A stretch of 64,000 nt of DNA from Nitratireductor sp. (lineage in GTDB: Bacteria > Pseudomonadota > Alphaproteobacteria > Rhizobiales > Rhizobiaceae). Position numbers and translations under genes: made by a program. The notes below the pieces were generated by a model, which ran no database searches, was not told where the DNA came from, and saw only the letters and a program-made list of their open reading frames with translations. The DNA is taken from the NCBI GenBank assembly GCA_020637805.1, contig JACKJU010000011.1, positions 1-64,000 of the forward strand. Reading direction: 5' to 3'. This document shows, one piece after another, positions 45,798 to 55,086 of this stretch; position 1 is the first letter of the stretch; each line of letters starts with the position of its first letter.

Positions 45798-46661
45798 CTA
45801 GCGGTCTATCAGGGCGAGTTTTTGCCTTGCCGCCTCCGGCCAGGCGGAGATATCGGGCCAGGCCCTGTACCCGTCGCCGTCCTGCTGGGCGAGGTAGAGT
45901 TTGCGATTGGCCGCATCCGCCACGATCAGCGCGTCGCCGCCACCGCAGGCATGCGGAATGCAGCCGGAACCCGCGAGCAGGCCGTCAGGGGTCTTTTCCG
46001 GTTCGGAAGCAACGGCAAGGCCGATCGCATAGTCCTCGAGATCGTCGCCAAGCAGTCCCTGCGCTTCCTTGTAGATTTCTTCGTAGCCCAGAATGTCCAT
46101 CGGCTGTGTGACATTTGCCGTGGCAAGATCTGCCCAACCCGTGCCTGGAACGGGGGTATAGGACAGGGTGCCTGCAGGGAGCATGCCGTCATAGGGCGAC
46201 CAGCGATAGGCGGTCTGGCTTTCGCCTGGAATGAGCCACGGAATGAAATAGACCGCCGACTCGCTGATTGCAGGCGAGGGATCGCCGCAGTCACCCGGAG
46301 GGCTGGCGGTCTTCAGCCTTCCGGCCTGGTCTACCGTTGCGAGAATCGTTTTCGGGCCGCAGGCATTTCCGCCATTGCCCGAATAAAAAACAGCCACCTG
46401 CTCACCCTGAACCTCGAAGACGCCACCAGAGGAAATGAACCAGTTTCGCGTTATCTCCAATTGGCCCCAGGAAAGCAGTTTCTCGCCTTCCTCCGTTTCG
46501 GTAACGGTGAAATCCTTGCCACCAAACGGAACCGTTTCAAGCGGTTCCGCAGCCCGTGACGTGCTGCCCAGGAAGAGCGTGCCGATCACGGCTGCCATGC
46601 AAAGCCTTTTGCGAAGCAGCCGGAAATCAGGTTTGTGCACAAAGTGGACTTGCTCGGGCAT
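45798..46661 (-). CDS. Hypothetical exported protein
   Basis: 287 residues starting MPEQVHF, with a signal peptide after a basic stretch (hydrophobic MAAVIGTLFLGS, cleavage near SRA-AEP). The mature part has scattered Cys residues (in NACGPK, DCGDPS, SGCIPHACGGG) that could form periplasmic disulfides, and Trp-rich C-terminal segments. I do not recognise a family. Composition matches the neighbours. It is divergent from the Crp/Fnr gene with a 155-bp shared promoter region, which might link their expression. Confidence 0.75.
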   Translation of the reverse strand: MPEQVHFVHKPDFRLLRKRLCMAAVIGTLFLGSTSRAAEPLETVPFGGKDFTVTETEEGEKLLSWGQLEITRNWFISSGGVFEVQGEQVAVFYSGNGGNACGPKTILATVDQAGRLKTASPPGDCGDPSPAISESAVYFIPWLIPGESQTAYRWSPYDGMLPAGTLSYTPVPGTGWADLATANVTQPMDILGYEEIYKEAQGLLGDDLEDYAIGLAVASEPEKTPDGLLAGSGCIPHACGGGDALIVADAANRKLYLAQQDGDGYRAWPDISAWPEAARQKLALIDR

Positions 46662-46816
46662 TGCGGTTGCCTTTCCTGATCAGTGTTTCCGGTCCATGGT
46701 GGAACGGGCGGGCGCGATTTTCAACGGGGATGTTGACCTGAGCAGATTCAATCCGGTCTACCATTGGCGCGCAGGCTGGTCTAATTTCCGGCTGAATCGA
46801 AACGGGAAGATGACGA

Positions 46817-47479
46817 ATGCAGGCTGACTGGCTCAAGTCCGGCCCATATGCCTCACGGCTCGATGAGGCGGCAAGCTCCGCGATCTCGCGGCTGAAACCG
46901 CAACATGTGCCGAAGGGAACGGTCATGTTCAGGCCTGGAGACATGCCGCGCGGTTTCGTTCTGGTGCTTGGTGGCACCATTGCGGTCTATCTGACAGGCA
47001 GGAGCGGGCGTGAAATCCTGCTCTACGAGGTGGGGGCGGGCCAGACCTGCGTGCAGACCACGGTCGGCCTGTTGGGCGAGCAGGCCTATAGCGGTGAGGC
47101 AGTGGCCGAGACCGACTGTGTCGTCGTCCTCATTCCGCTTTCCGAGTTTCAGGACCTCATGGCCACGTCGGGTGCGTTCCGGAAATTCGTTTTCGAGGCA
47201 TTCGGCAACCGGCTTTCCGAGATAACGCAGCTTCTCGAACAGGTTGCCTTCGTGAAGATCGAGGCGCGTCTGGCTGCTGCGCTTATCGAACGCGCAGATA
47301 CGGGCGGGACCGTGGAACTGACACACCAGGAGCTTGCGGCCATCATCGGTTCGGCGCGCGAGGTCGTCAGCCGCAGGCTGGAAGCGTTGCGCGCGGCCAA
47401 CATCGTGGAACTGACGCGCGGTACCATACGAATTTGCGACCGTGATGCGCTTGCAGCGATTGCCCGCGGGCAGGGCTGA
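46817..47479 (+). CDS. Crp/Fnr family transcriptional regulator
   Basis: 220 residues: an N-terminal cyclic-nucleotide-binding-type beta-barrel (about 30-120) and a C-terminal winged helix with the recognition segment LTHQELAAIIGSAREVVSRRLEAL (about 172-195). No N-terminal Cys cluster is present, so it is not an FNR-type iron-sulfur sensor. A Cys in GQTCVQTTV is the kind seen in regulators next to sulfur or DUF2892 genes. It probably controls the small gene downstream, where a palindrome GTGAC-AGA-GTCAC (47559-47571) lies between the two. Confidence 0.88.
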   Translation: MQADWLKSGPYASRLDEAASSAISRLKPQHVPKGTVMFRPGDMPRGFVLVLGGTIAVYLTGRSGREILLYEVGAGQTCVQTTVGLLGEQAYSGEAVAETDCVVVLIPLSEFQDLMATSGAFRKFVFEAFGNRLSEITQLLEQVAFVKIEARLAAALIERADTGGTVELTHQELAAIIGSAREVVSRRLEALRAANIVELTRGTIRICDRDALAAIARGQG

Positions 47480-47558
47480 GAAGGCAGGGCGTCAAACCTT
47501 GCCGGGACAAGCTGCAGCATCCGGCTCGCCGTCGATTGCGGGGCAATTCCGGTTCTTG

Positions 47559-47571
47559 GTGACAGAGTCAC
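47559..47571. promoter_or_regulatory. Palindrome between the Crp/Fnr gene and DUF2892
   Basis: GTGAC, AGA, GTCAC: perfect 5-3-5 dyad, 58 nt before the DUF2892 ATG. The half-site resembles the GTGA of Crp sites but the spacing is shorter than the classical 6, so it is only a candidate operator. Confidence 0.45.
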
Positions 47572-47628
47572 TTACTTGCCTGGGCTGTGGTGCAATATTG
47601 GCACCATGGAACGACAAAGGAGGTTCCC

Positions 47629-47832
47629 ATGTTCAAGAACAATGTTGGCGGCATCGACCGCGCACTTCGCATCATCGTCGGCCTCGTACTTCTGGGGCTG
47701 TTCTTCGTCTACCCGGGCGCGCCATGGCGCTACTGGACGCTGATCGGCATCATTCCGCTGTTCACCGGCCTGTTCGGTACCTGCCCGCTCTATTCGATAC
47801 TGGGCATGAACACCTGCCCGGCGAAGAGGTAA
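47629..47832 (+). CDS. DUF2892 membrane protein
   Basis: 67 residues; AAAGGAGG lies right before ATG 47629. It begins MFKNNVGGIDRALRII, the DUF2892 hallmark, followed by two membrane helices (about 13-28 and 35-53) and GTCPLYSILGMNTC at the end. Such proteins often accompany rhodanese or sulfide-responsive regulators; here the Crp/Fnr gene lies just upstream. Inner membrane; function unknown. Confidence 0.93.
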   Translation: MFKNNVGGIDRALRIIVGLVLLGLFFVYPGAPWRYWTLIGIIPLFTGLFGTCPLYSILGMNTCPAKR

Positions 47833-47909
47833 CACGCGGCTTCAGCGAAACCTGGATGGCGGTCATTTCCCAATGCTTGTGAGCATGGGGGTGGCCGCCA
47901 TTTTGCGTT

Positions 47910-49127
47910 TCAGAAGAGGGTGGATGCCTGCCATGCCAGGATGACAACGCACAGCATCGCGGCGAACATGCCCCACCAGCGCATTCTTCGGGCCCAGGGA
48001 TCGTCCTCCTTGCTGCCAAGGCTGAAGAGCGAGAAATTGACCATGGCGAAGACAGCGATGGTGACGATGCTGGTTACCTCGGCGAGGCTGACGAGGGGGA
48101 CGGTGAGCGCGAGCACCAGGATAAGTGCGGCCACGAAAGCGGTCGAGAATACCGGTGTCCGGCGTATGGGGTCCACGCGTCCGAAAATCCCCGGCATCTG
48201 ACCTTCGTTCGCCATGCCATAGAGCACGCGCGCGGCCATGATGATCTGCACCAGCACGCCGTTTACCATTGCAATGGAAGCCATGGCCGAAATCGGCCCG
48301 CCGGGCCATCCCGTGGCAAGTTCGAACAGGGTAGCCATGGGGGCGGAAGAGCTGCTCACGGCATCGCGCCCGGGAATGGAAATGGCGACAAGCGCTATCG
48401 CGAGATAGAGGAACAGGGTGAGCGCCAGCGTCCACAGAACCGCGCGGGGCACGGTGCGTTCAGGCTCGCGGGTTTCCTCCGCCATGTTGACGATGTCCTC
48501 GAAGCCGATGAAGGCAAAGAAGGCGAGAATGGTTCCTGCCAGAACAGGCGAGATTGCGGACAGCGTGGTGGGCGGGGAAAACGCCATGGCAATTGTTTCG
48601 GGCGTCACGAAGCGGGGCAGGCCGAAGGCTGCAACCAGCACAAGCGTACCAGTTTCGAGTATCGTGATGACTGCCGCAAGAATTACGCTCTCGCGCACGC
48701 CCCACCAAGCGACAAGCGCCAGAATGGCAACGAGACCGGCAACGAGGACCATGGGCGGCACCGGCAGCAGCGTGCCCGCATAACCGGCAAACGCCAGCGA
48801 GATGGTGGCACTCGAGACGATGGCGGTGACCACCACGCCCAGACCGGCGGCAAGACCGAAGACCTTGCCCATTCCGCGCCCGACAAACACTGCCTCGCCG
48901 CCGGCGCGCGGATAGATGCGAATGAGTATCGCGTAGGAAACGCCGGTCGCACCGGCAATGAGCGCAGCCAGGAGAAAGCTCTGGGGCGCGCGGTCGCCTG
49001 CCAGTGCCAGGACCTGTCCTATGAGCGCGAAAATTCCCGCGCCGATCGTCACGCCCAATCCGTAGAACAACAGGTAGGGCAGGGTGAGCGTGCGGTTGAG
49101 CGCGGGTTGTTCAAATGGTGGTTTCAT
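47910..49127 (-). CDS. APC family amino-acid permease
   Basis: 405 residues, a strongly hydrophobic protein with about 11-12 membrane helices. The APC substrate-binding GxGIF motif is GAGIFALIG (about 29-37) in helix 1, and FAFIGFEDIVNMAEE is the conserved helix 6 segment with the charged residue after it. The substrate cannot be assigned. A single gene, convergent to DUF2892. Confidence 0.9.
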   Translation of the reverse strand: MKPPFEQPALNRTLTLPYLLFYGLGVTIGAGIFALIGQVLALAGDRAPQSFLLAALIAGATGVSYAILIRIYPRAGGEAVFVGRGMGKVFGLAAGLGVVVTAIVSSATISLAFAGYAGTLLPVPPMVLVAGLVAILALVAWWGVRESVILAAVITILETGTLVLVAAFGLPRFVTPETIAMAFSPPTTLSAISPVLAGTILAFFAFIGFEDIVNMAEETREPERTVPRAVLWTLALTLFLYLAIALVAISIPGRDAVSSSSAPMATLFELATGWPGGPISAMASIAMVNGVLVQIIMAARVLYGMANEGQMPGIFGRVDPIRRTPVFSTAFVAALILVLALTVPLVSLAEVTSIVTIAVFAMVNFSLFSLGSKEDDPWARRMRWWGMFAAMLCVVILAWQASTLF

Positions 49128-49202
49128 GCCAGCACACTATTCCAGTCCATGGCCGGAAGGAATGACCGGCATCAATGCGGAAAGAGCGGGCCGAGAGAGC
49201 GG

Positions 49203-50090
49203 TTATTGAGGCTTGGTGGCCTCTTCACTGGCCTTGGCCAGCAGGGCATCGCTTCCCTTGAGGCCGAATACCAGCGAGGCCCAGTAGCTGAAATATTCCG
49301 GGTCGCCCTCGTCGATTGCATTGTCGCCCTCGAACAGGTGGACGGCATTGAGCATGAATTTTCCGCCGCCCTCGAGGCTGATGGTGGCGCGGCCCTGAGC
49401 ATCGGTGCGGTATCGTGTCAGGCTCTGTTCGCCGTCGTACTGGAAGACGTTGAAGGCGTGGTCCGGGTAGGGCTCACCATCGAGATAGAGGCGCACGCGC
49501 AGGCTATCGCCTTCGACGGCGTAGGGATTGTCTTCGGCCACCCATTCGAACTGCATGCCAGTGAGGCGGTCCTGGCCTTCGCCATTGCCGACACCGACCA
49601 GTGTCTTGGCGCAGCGCTTGTATTTCTCCCTGAAACCGGTTTCCGGCAGGCCGCGTTCGCGATGGCGCTCGATCACGCCTTCAAGCCCCTCATAGTCGAC
49701 ATAGTAGGTAAAGCGGTCCCACTCGGTGAAACGGAGTGTGGAATAGGTGTTCTGGTAGGAGATTATGGCCAGGCCTTCTCCCGGCGCATCGACCGAAAGG
49801 GCGGGCTTGTCGCCATCGCGGCCTTTTACCGGTTCGGACTTGTCTCCCATGGTCAGGGTAAACAGTTCGATGTCGCGGCCGATATAGGGATAGGTCGATC
49901 CCTTGAAGTCCTGGCCGACGCGCAGTTGCGCCTCTATGTGGCCATTGGCGGGCGGGGTGAACACGTCTGGTTCGAACCAGAATTCGTGGGCAAGCGCCGG
50001 ACCGGCCAATGCAAAGCCGGCGAGGAAGGCGAACGCAGAAGCGGGCTTTGCTGCCATTTCAAACTTGCAAGACACTTGTCTTCCTCTCAT
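49203..50090 (-). CDS. DUF4198 exported protein
   Basis: 295 residues; signal peptide to about residue 35, where the mature N-terminus starts AHEFWFEP, the DUF4198 signature. The domain is often linked with cobalt, nickel or copper handling. AAGGTG precedes ATG 50090; an ATG 33 nt further in is an alternative. It is divergent from the HupE/UreJ gene, whose product also starts its mature part with AHEIQP; the two may serve one periplasmic metal or hydrogenase-related function. Confidence 0.88.
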   Translation of the reverse strand: MRGRQVSCKFEMAAKPASAFAFLAGFALAGPALAHEFWFEPDVFTPPANGHIEAQLRVGQDFKGSTYPYIGRDIELFTLTMGDKSEPVKGRDGDKPALSVDAPGEGLAIISYQNTYSTLRFTEWDRFTYYVDYEGLEGVIERHRERGLPETGFREKYKRCAKTLVGVGNGEGQDRLTGMQFEWVAEDNPYAVEGDSLRVRLYLDGEPYPDHAFNVFQYDGEQSLTRYRTDAQGRATISLEGGGKFMLNAVHLFEGDNAIDEGDPEYFSYWASLVFGLKGSDALLAKASEEATKPQ

Positions 50091-50222
50091 ACCGGTTCAC
50101 CTTGGGATCTACTTCATTTGACCCGAAGGGCCGTTCAAAGCGTATACGCATCATCGGGTCCTGTGGACCGGTTGTACAGTGCGGGCATCATGTATGCTGC
50201 ATCAGGAGAATAGGGAGGCAAC

Positions 50223-51368
50223 GTGACAAGGCAAACGGTATGGGTCCTATTGTGGGCATTTCTGGTTTTCCTCCCCTTCAATGGCGGGCATACGACGGCG
50301 CATGAGATCCAGCCCTCGATTGCCGATTTCTCGGTGGCCGGCGGCGACCGCTACGAAATCTCGATTCGCACGAACGCGGAGGCGCTGCTGGCAGGAATCG
50401 GGGCGCAGCACGAGGACACGGCGGACTCGCCCAATGCCTCGACCTATGACGCGTTGAGGGAACTTCCGGCCGAGGAACTGAAAGCCCGGTTCGAGGCGTT
50501 TGCTCCGCAGTTTCTCGATACGCTGGCGGTTTCCTTCGATGGTGAGCGGGTAAAACCGGAACTCCTGTCGGTAACGCCCGACCCGGTGGGCGACACGGCG
50601 CTGGCGCGCGACACGGTGATCCTGATTGGCGGCCCGATACCTGCGGGAGCTACGACCTTTACCTGGGCATGGCCGGCGGCATATGGCACGTCCGTTATCC
50701 GCGTCACGCCCGCCACCGGGCCTTTGGAGGAGGGGTATTCGGCCTATCTCAATACAGGCGAAGCGAGCGAACCCATCGATTTCGCCAACGCGGTGCCGCC
50801 CAGCGTGTTCAAGGTGATCGGCGAATATATCGTACTGGGCTTCACCCACATCCTGCCCAAGGGCCTGGACCATATCCTGTTTGTGACGGGGCTCTTCCTT
50901 CTTTCCACGCACTGGCGGCCGCTGCTCTGGCAGGTGACGGCCTTCACGCTCGCCCATACGGTGACGCTGGCGCTTGGCGTGCTGGGCTATGTCAGCGTTC
51001 CGCCGTCGATCGTCGAGCCTCTGATCGCGCTTTCCATCGTCTATGTGGCGGTGGAAAACATACTGACCGATCACCTGCACCGGTGGCGGCCGGTGGTGGT
51101 GTTCTGTTTCGGCCTGCTGCACGGGCTGGGTTTTGCCGGCGTGCTGGAGGAGATCGGCCTTTCCTCCACCCATTTCGTTGCCGGGCTGATCGCCTTCAAC
51201 GTGGGCGTGGAACTCGGCCAGCTTGCGGTGATCGCGATCTGTTTCCTCACGGTCGGCGTTTGGTTCGGCGCAAAGCCGTGGTACCGTGACTACATCACCA
51301 CGCCTGCTTCCGTCGCCATTGCCGTCATTGCAAGCTGGTGGGTGTATGAACGGGTATTTCTCGCCTGA
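50223..51368 (+). CDS. HupE/UreJ family membrane protein
   Basis: 381 residues from GTG 50223 with AGGGAGG before it. Signal peptide to about residue 26, mature start HEIQPSIADF, and a periplasmic domain to about 195. A HupE/UreJ_2 membrane part follows with FTHILPKGLDHILFVTGLFLL, TLAHTVTLALG and GLLHGLGFAG, where the His residues are typical of this nickel-transport-related family. No hydrogenase or urease genes are in the window, so metal specificity is open. Its divergent partner is the DUF4198 gene. Confidence 0.9.
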   Translation: MTRQTVWVLLWAFLVFLPFNGGHTTAHEIQPSIADFSVAGGDRYEISIRTNAEALLAGIGAQHEDTADSPNASTYDALRELPAEELKARFEAFAPQFLDTLAVSFDGERVKPELLSVTPDPVGDTALARDTVILIGGPIPAGATTFTWAWPAAYGTSVIRVTPATGPLEEGYSAYLNTGEASEPIDFANAVPPSVFKVIGEYIVLGFTHILPKGLDHILFVTGLFLLSTHWRPLLWQVTAFTLAHTVTLALGVLGYVSVPPSIVEPLIALSIVYVAVENILTDHLHRWRPVVVFCFGLLHGLGFAGVLEEIGLSSTHFVAGLIAFNVGVELGQLAVIAICFLTVGVWFGAKPWYRDYITTPASVAIAVIASWWVYERVFLA

Positions 51369-51700
51369 TCCGCCGTGCCCAGCCATTGTGAACCATTCGA
51401 TATCGCCTGAAGCGAATGTCTTTCCATCCGGCTATTCCGGAAAATTGCGGAAGCCCGCAATTTGCGCTGGAAGTTTCGCCGCTGATGATCGACATCTTCA
51501 AGAACAGTCACAATCGTTACGGCGTTTGGGCCAATTCCGACGACATAATCCGGCGACATGAAGAGGCGAACGGCCTGGGAACCACAGGTCCGGGAAGCCT
51601 TCTCTGCTGGAGGATGACGCGCCTCGGGAAAAGAGCTATCACGCGATGCCGTGCGAATGCGGTGACGTACCGATGCAACTTTGATGTAGGGCAGACTTGG
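51369..51700 (+). other. Intergenic region, nothing recognised
   Basis: 332 bp between HupE/UreJ and the next gene. An open frame runs through from 51416 in frame with the following gene, but its composition is not protein-like before 51701. No convincing hairpin or promoter was found. Confidence 0.5.
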
Positions 51701-52240
51701 ATGCAAAAATATATAACGCTATGCCGCGCAGTTCCATTGATCCTGATTTCATTTCTGATCGCAGCACTTCCCGCAAACCGGGCGATGGCGCTGGATTTCA
51801 AGATGCAGCATTATTCAGATATTCTTTTCAAGAACCTGTCGCGGTACTGCATAGAGGGGCGCCCATCCGCGGAAATGCTGAAGGCCGACGGTCTTGTCCT
51901 TAATCGGGACGGCGTATGGGAAGGTCCGGCAATCCTGGTCAGCGTGGGCGATCCGATAGTGCCTGGATCGAGATATCATTGTATCGTCACGACAGTCTAC
52001 AAGGATGCTTCACCCAAGGCGATGCTACGATATCTGTATCCGATTTTTCTGAAGGACAATTTGCAGGGCCTCTTTCAAGAAGATCCTCACAGGCAGATCG
52101 TCTGGAAGGAAAGCAAACTCAATCCGGTCTTCGAGATAAGGGACAAGGTATCAGGCAAGCTTGTGATGGACGGAGCTATCATACCCTCAAACCCGAGAGA
52201 GCTCGCGCTGATAGGCGGACTGCTTGTCAACATACACTGA
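51701..52240 (+). CDS. Hypothetical exported protein
   Basis: 179 residues. The ATG at 51701 is chosen because a clean signal peptide starts there (ITLCRAVPLILISFLIAALP, cleavage near AMA-LDF). The mature protein has two Cys residues (RYCIEG and YHCIVT) that may pair, and ends GGLLVNIH. Lower GC than its neighbours suggests acquisition or weak constraint. No family recognised. Confidence 0.68.
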   Translation: MQKYITLCRAVPLILISFLIAALPANRAMALDFKMQHYSDILFKNLSRYCIEGRPSAEMLKADGLVLNRDGVWEGPAILVSVGDPIVPGSRYHCIVTTVYKDASPKAMLRYLYPIFLKDNLQGLFQEDPHRQIVWKESKLNPVFEIRDKVSGKLVMDGAIIPSNPRELALIGGLLVNIH

Positions 52241-52381
52241 ATTGCGGCGTGTGCAGACACTCAAGGAGCGCACGCATCAATGTCACTGCTCGTGAAAACT
52301 TCTTGAGGTTGACGTCGGTAGCTTATTCTTCACAATTTGATTCAGCCGTTCCGGTTACCGGAGTCAAATCAGGGTGTTGAC

Positions 52382-53086
52382 GTGAACAATTTACTCGAAG
52401 TGTTGAGCCGGTCAGACGTGTTGGCGCTATGCGCCTTCCTGGTAATCTGGCTCGCCTTCGAAATCGTGGTGGATCACTCGCCGCTCCGGCACCGCACGCT
52501 TTCCGGCATGATGGGCCACAAGCGCCGCGAATGGTTTCTCGTGCTGGCGGAAAGGGACCTGCGAATGGTCGACACTGCCATCCTGACCGGCCTGCAGCAG
52601 GGCGCGGCGTGGTTCGGCACGGTGGCGATCCTTTCGATCGGCGGCTGCCTCGCAGCGTTTTCTTCCTCCGATGTGGCGGTGCAGGTGTTTCGCGATCTTC
52701 CGATCATCGAGCCGGTGAGCCGGGGCGTGTTCGAACTCAAGATCGCGGGATTGACGCTGATATTCGTCTATTCCTTCTTCAAGTTCGGCTGGTCCTACCG
52801 GCTCTTCAACTACTGCTCCATTCTCATCGGCGCTGTTCAGCATCCCAAGGAAACCGATGTGCAAACCCGCCGCCGCCAGGCGTTGATGGCCGGTGAAATG
52901 AACATGATTGCAGGCAAGCATTTCACGGCGGGCCTGCGCGCGATCTTCATGGCGCTTGCCTATCTCGGCTGGTTCGCCGGGCCGGAGGTGCTGGTCATCA
53001 TGTCGGTCGCCGTGGTCTGCGTGCTCGTCCGGCGGCAGTTCTTTTCACGGGCGAGGAGGGTGTTGGTAAGGGAGGGAGCGCGGTAG
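52382..53086 (+). CDS. DUF599 membrane protein
   Basis: 234 residues from GTG 52382 (AGGGTG upstream). Four membrane helices (about 10-27, 72-90, 115-135 and 200-225) and the DUF599 pattern: VVDHSPLRHRTLSGMMGHKRREW, then DTAILTGLQQGAAWFGT and IFVYSFFKFGWSYRLFNYCSILIGAVQ. An inner-membrane family of unknown function widespread in Proteobacteria. It ends 9 nt before the convergent ychF stop. Confidence 0.9.
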   Translation: MNNLLEVLSRSDVLALCAFLVIWLAFEIVVDHSPLRHRTLSGMMGHKRREWFLVLAERDLRMVDTAILTGLQQGAAWFGTVAILSIGGCLAAFSSSDVAVQVFRDLPIIEPVSRGVFELKIAGLTLIFVYSFFKFGWSYRLFNYCSILIGAVQHPKETDVQTRRRQALMAGEMNMIAGKHFTAGLRAIFMALAYLGWFAGPEVLVIMSVAVVCVLVRRQFFSRARRVLVREGAR

Positions 53087-53095
53087 CAACCGTCC

Positions 53096-54199
53096 TCAAG
53101 TATTGAACTTGAACAGCATCACGTCGCCGTCCTGGACGACGTATTCCTTGCCCTCGTCGCGGGCCTTGCCCGCTTCCTTCGCGCCCTGTTCGCCCTTGAA
53201 GGCGACGTAGTCGTCAAAGGCGATGGTCTGGGCGCGGATGAAGCCGCGTTCGAAATCGGTATGGATGACGCCAGCAGCCTGCGGGGCCTTAGAGCCGCGG
53301 CGCACAGTCCATGCGCGCGTTTCCTTCGGTCCGGCGGTGAAGTAGGTGATGAGGTCGAGCAGGCGGTAGCCGGCGGCGATCAGCTTGTCGAGGCCGGATT
53401 CGTCGAGCCCGTTCATCTCCAGGTATTCCGGCTGTTCGGCTTCCGGCATCTGGGCGATTTCTTCCTCGATGCGGGCCGAGATGACCACGGTTTCGGCGCC
53501 CTGTGCGGCTGCCATTTTCGCCACGGCCTCGGTATGTTCGTTGCCGGTGGCGGCATGGCCCTCGTCGACGTTGCAGACGTAGAGAACCGGTTTCGAGGTC
53601 AGAAGGTTGAGGCCGTTCAGGAGGCGCAGTTCCTCTGCCGCCATGCCTTCACGGAGCACGCGCACGGGCCTGCCATCCTGCAGCTCGGAAAGCGCCGATT
53701 CCATGATCGGCAGCACGGTCATGGCTTCCTTGTCCTTGCCGGTTGCCTTCTTGCGGGTCTGGTCGGTGCGGCGCTCCAGCGATTCCAGGTCCGCCAGCAT
53801 CAGTTCCGTCTCGATGGTCTCGGCATCGGCCACCGGGTCGATGCGGCCTTCCACGTGGGTGATGTCGTCATCCTCGAAGCAGCGCAGCACGTGGACGATG
53901 GCATCGACCTCGCGGATATTGGCGAGGAACTGGTTGCCGAGGCCTTCACCCTTGGACGCGCCGCGCACGAGGCCCGCGATGTCGACAAAGGAAATTCGGG
54001 TCGGAATGATCTCCTTCGAACCGGCGATATCGGCGATCTGGCGCATGCGCCTGTCGGGCACGGCGACCTCGCCGGTGTTCGGCTCGATGGTGCAGAAGGG
54101 ATAGTTGGCGGCCTGGGCGGCTGCCGTCTTGGTGAGCGCATTGAAAAGCGTGGATTTGCCGACATTCGGCAGGCCCACGATACCGCATTTGAAACCCAT
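53096..54199 (-). CDS. ychF: Redox-regulated ATPase/GTPase YchF
   Basis: 367 residues. OBG-family protein: P-loop GLPNVGKST (9-17), switch FVDIAGLVRGASKGEGLGN, a coiled-coil arm and the C-terminal TGS domain (ending YVVQDGDVMLFKFNT). It hydrolyses ATP rather than GTP and binds ribosomes; involved in stress response. First of a translation-related run with pth and rplY on the same strand. Confidence 0.95.
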   Translation of the reverse strand: MGFKCGIVGLPNVGKSTLFNALTKTAAAQAANYPFCTIEPNTGEVAVPDRRMRQIADIAGSKEIIPTRISFVDIAGLVRGASKGEGLGNQFLANIREVDAIVHVLRCFEDDDITHVEGRIDPVADAETIETELMLADLESLERRTDQTRKKATGKDKEAMTVLPIMESALSELQDGRPVRVLREGMAAEELRLLNGLNLLTSKPVLYVCNVDEGHAATGNEHTEAVAKMAAAQGAETVVISARIEEEIAQMPEAEQPEYLEMNGLDESGLDKLIAAGYRLLDLITYFTAGPKETRAWTVRRGSKAPQAAGVIHTDFERGFIRAQTIAFDDYVAFKGEQGAKEAGKARDEGKEYVVQDGDVMLFKFNT

Positions 54200-54297
54200 G
54201 ATTTCGTCCGTTCGTATTCGGAAAACTGTTGTGCGTGGCTTTGCAGGATGACGCCCGAAAGGTCAAGCGGGGCAGGGCGCAAGCTGCGTTTTGTCGC

Positions 54298-55059
54298 TCA
54301 TTCCTTGCCGAGCAGCTTCCTGAGCATTTCTGCCATCGGGCCGGATTTGGGAACCTCCACATTCGGTCCCTTGCTGCGTGCCTGGTGGATGTGGCTCTTG
54401 CCCTTGGGTGCCGGTTTGGGTGTGGTAGGCTTAGCCGCTGCCGGCTTCTTGGGTTGGGTCTTGCCACTGGCATTTCCACTGGCCTTGCTGCCGTCGCCCA
54501 TGGCGAGCGAGACCCGGTTCATGTAGGTGGATTCGTCGCCGGTCACGAGTTCGGCGATGTTGTCCGCCACCGCGTCGAGAAGCTGCTGAAGCCATTCGGC
54601 ATCGGCCTTGGCGAAGTCGCCCAGCACATGGCCCGTGACGCGTTCCTTGGAGCCTGGATGGCCGATACCGAGCCGTACCCGGCGGTAATCCTTGCCGCAA
54701 TGGGCGTCCATCGAGCGTATGCCATTGTGGCCGCCCGCACCGCCGCCGCGCTTGATACGCAGCTTGCCGGGGGCGAGATCCAGTTCGTCGTAGAAAACGG
54801 TGATGTCGCGCGGCGTCAGCTTGAAGAAACGCATCGCTTCGCCAACGGCTTCGCCCGACTTGTTCATGTAGGTCTGGGGTTTCATCAGCAGGATTTTCTC
54901 GCCGCCAATGGTCCCTTCGGCAATTTCCGCCTTGTACTTCTTGCGCCAGGGCGAAAAGGAATGGCGGCGGAATATCTCATCCGCCGCCATGAAGCCGATA
55001 TTATGCCGGTTCGAGGCATATTGCTGCCCCGGATTGCCAAGCCCGACAATGATGTGCAT
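54298..55059 (-). CDS. pth: Peptidyl-tRNA hydrolase
   Basis: 253 residues. It recycles peptidyl-tRNA released from ribosomes. Catalytic His is H19 in YASNRHNIGF; GLGNPG (6-11), MKPQTYMNKSGE and the FYDELDLAPGKLRIK and GGHNGIRS motifs are all present. The chain is about 55 residues longer than the enzyme of E. coli: after residue 195 a Lys/Pro/Ala-rich, disordered tail (KKPAAAKPTTPKPAPKGK) leads to a short helix. Such tails are common in this order. Confidence 0.95.
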   Translation of the reverse strand: MHIIVGLGNPGQQYASNRHNIGFMAADEIFRRHSFSPWRKKYKAEIAEGTIGGEKILLMKPQTYMNKSGEAVGEAMRFFKLTPRDITVFYDELDLAPGKLRIKRGGGAGGHNGIRSMDAHCGKDYRRVRLGIGHPGSKERVTGHVLGDFAKADAEWLQQLLDAVADNIAELVTGDESTYMNRVSLAMGDGSKASGNASGKTQPKKPAAAKPTTPKPAPKGKSHIHQARSKGPNVEVPKSGPMAEMLRKLLGKE

Positions 55060-55086
55060 GGCCTGTTCCTCCGGTCAGGAAGGTGC

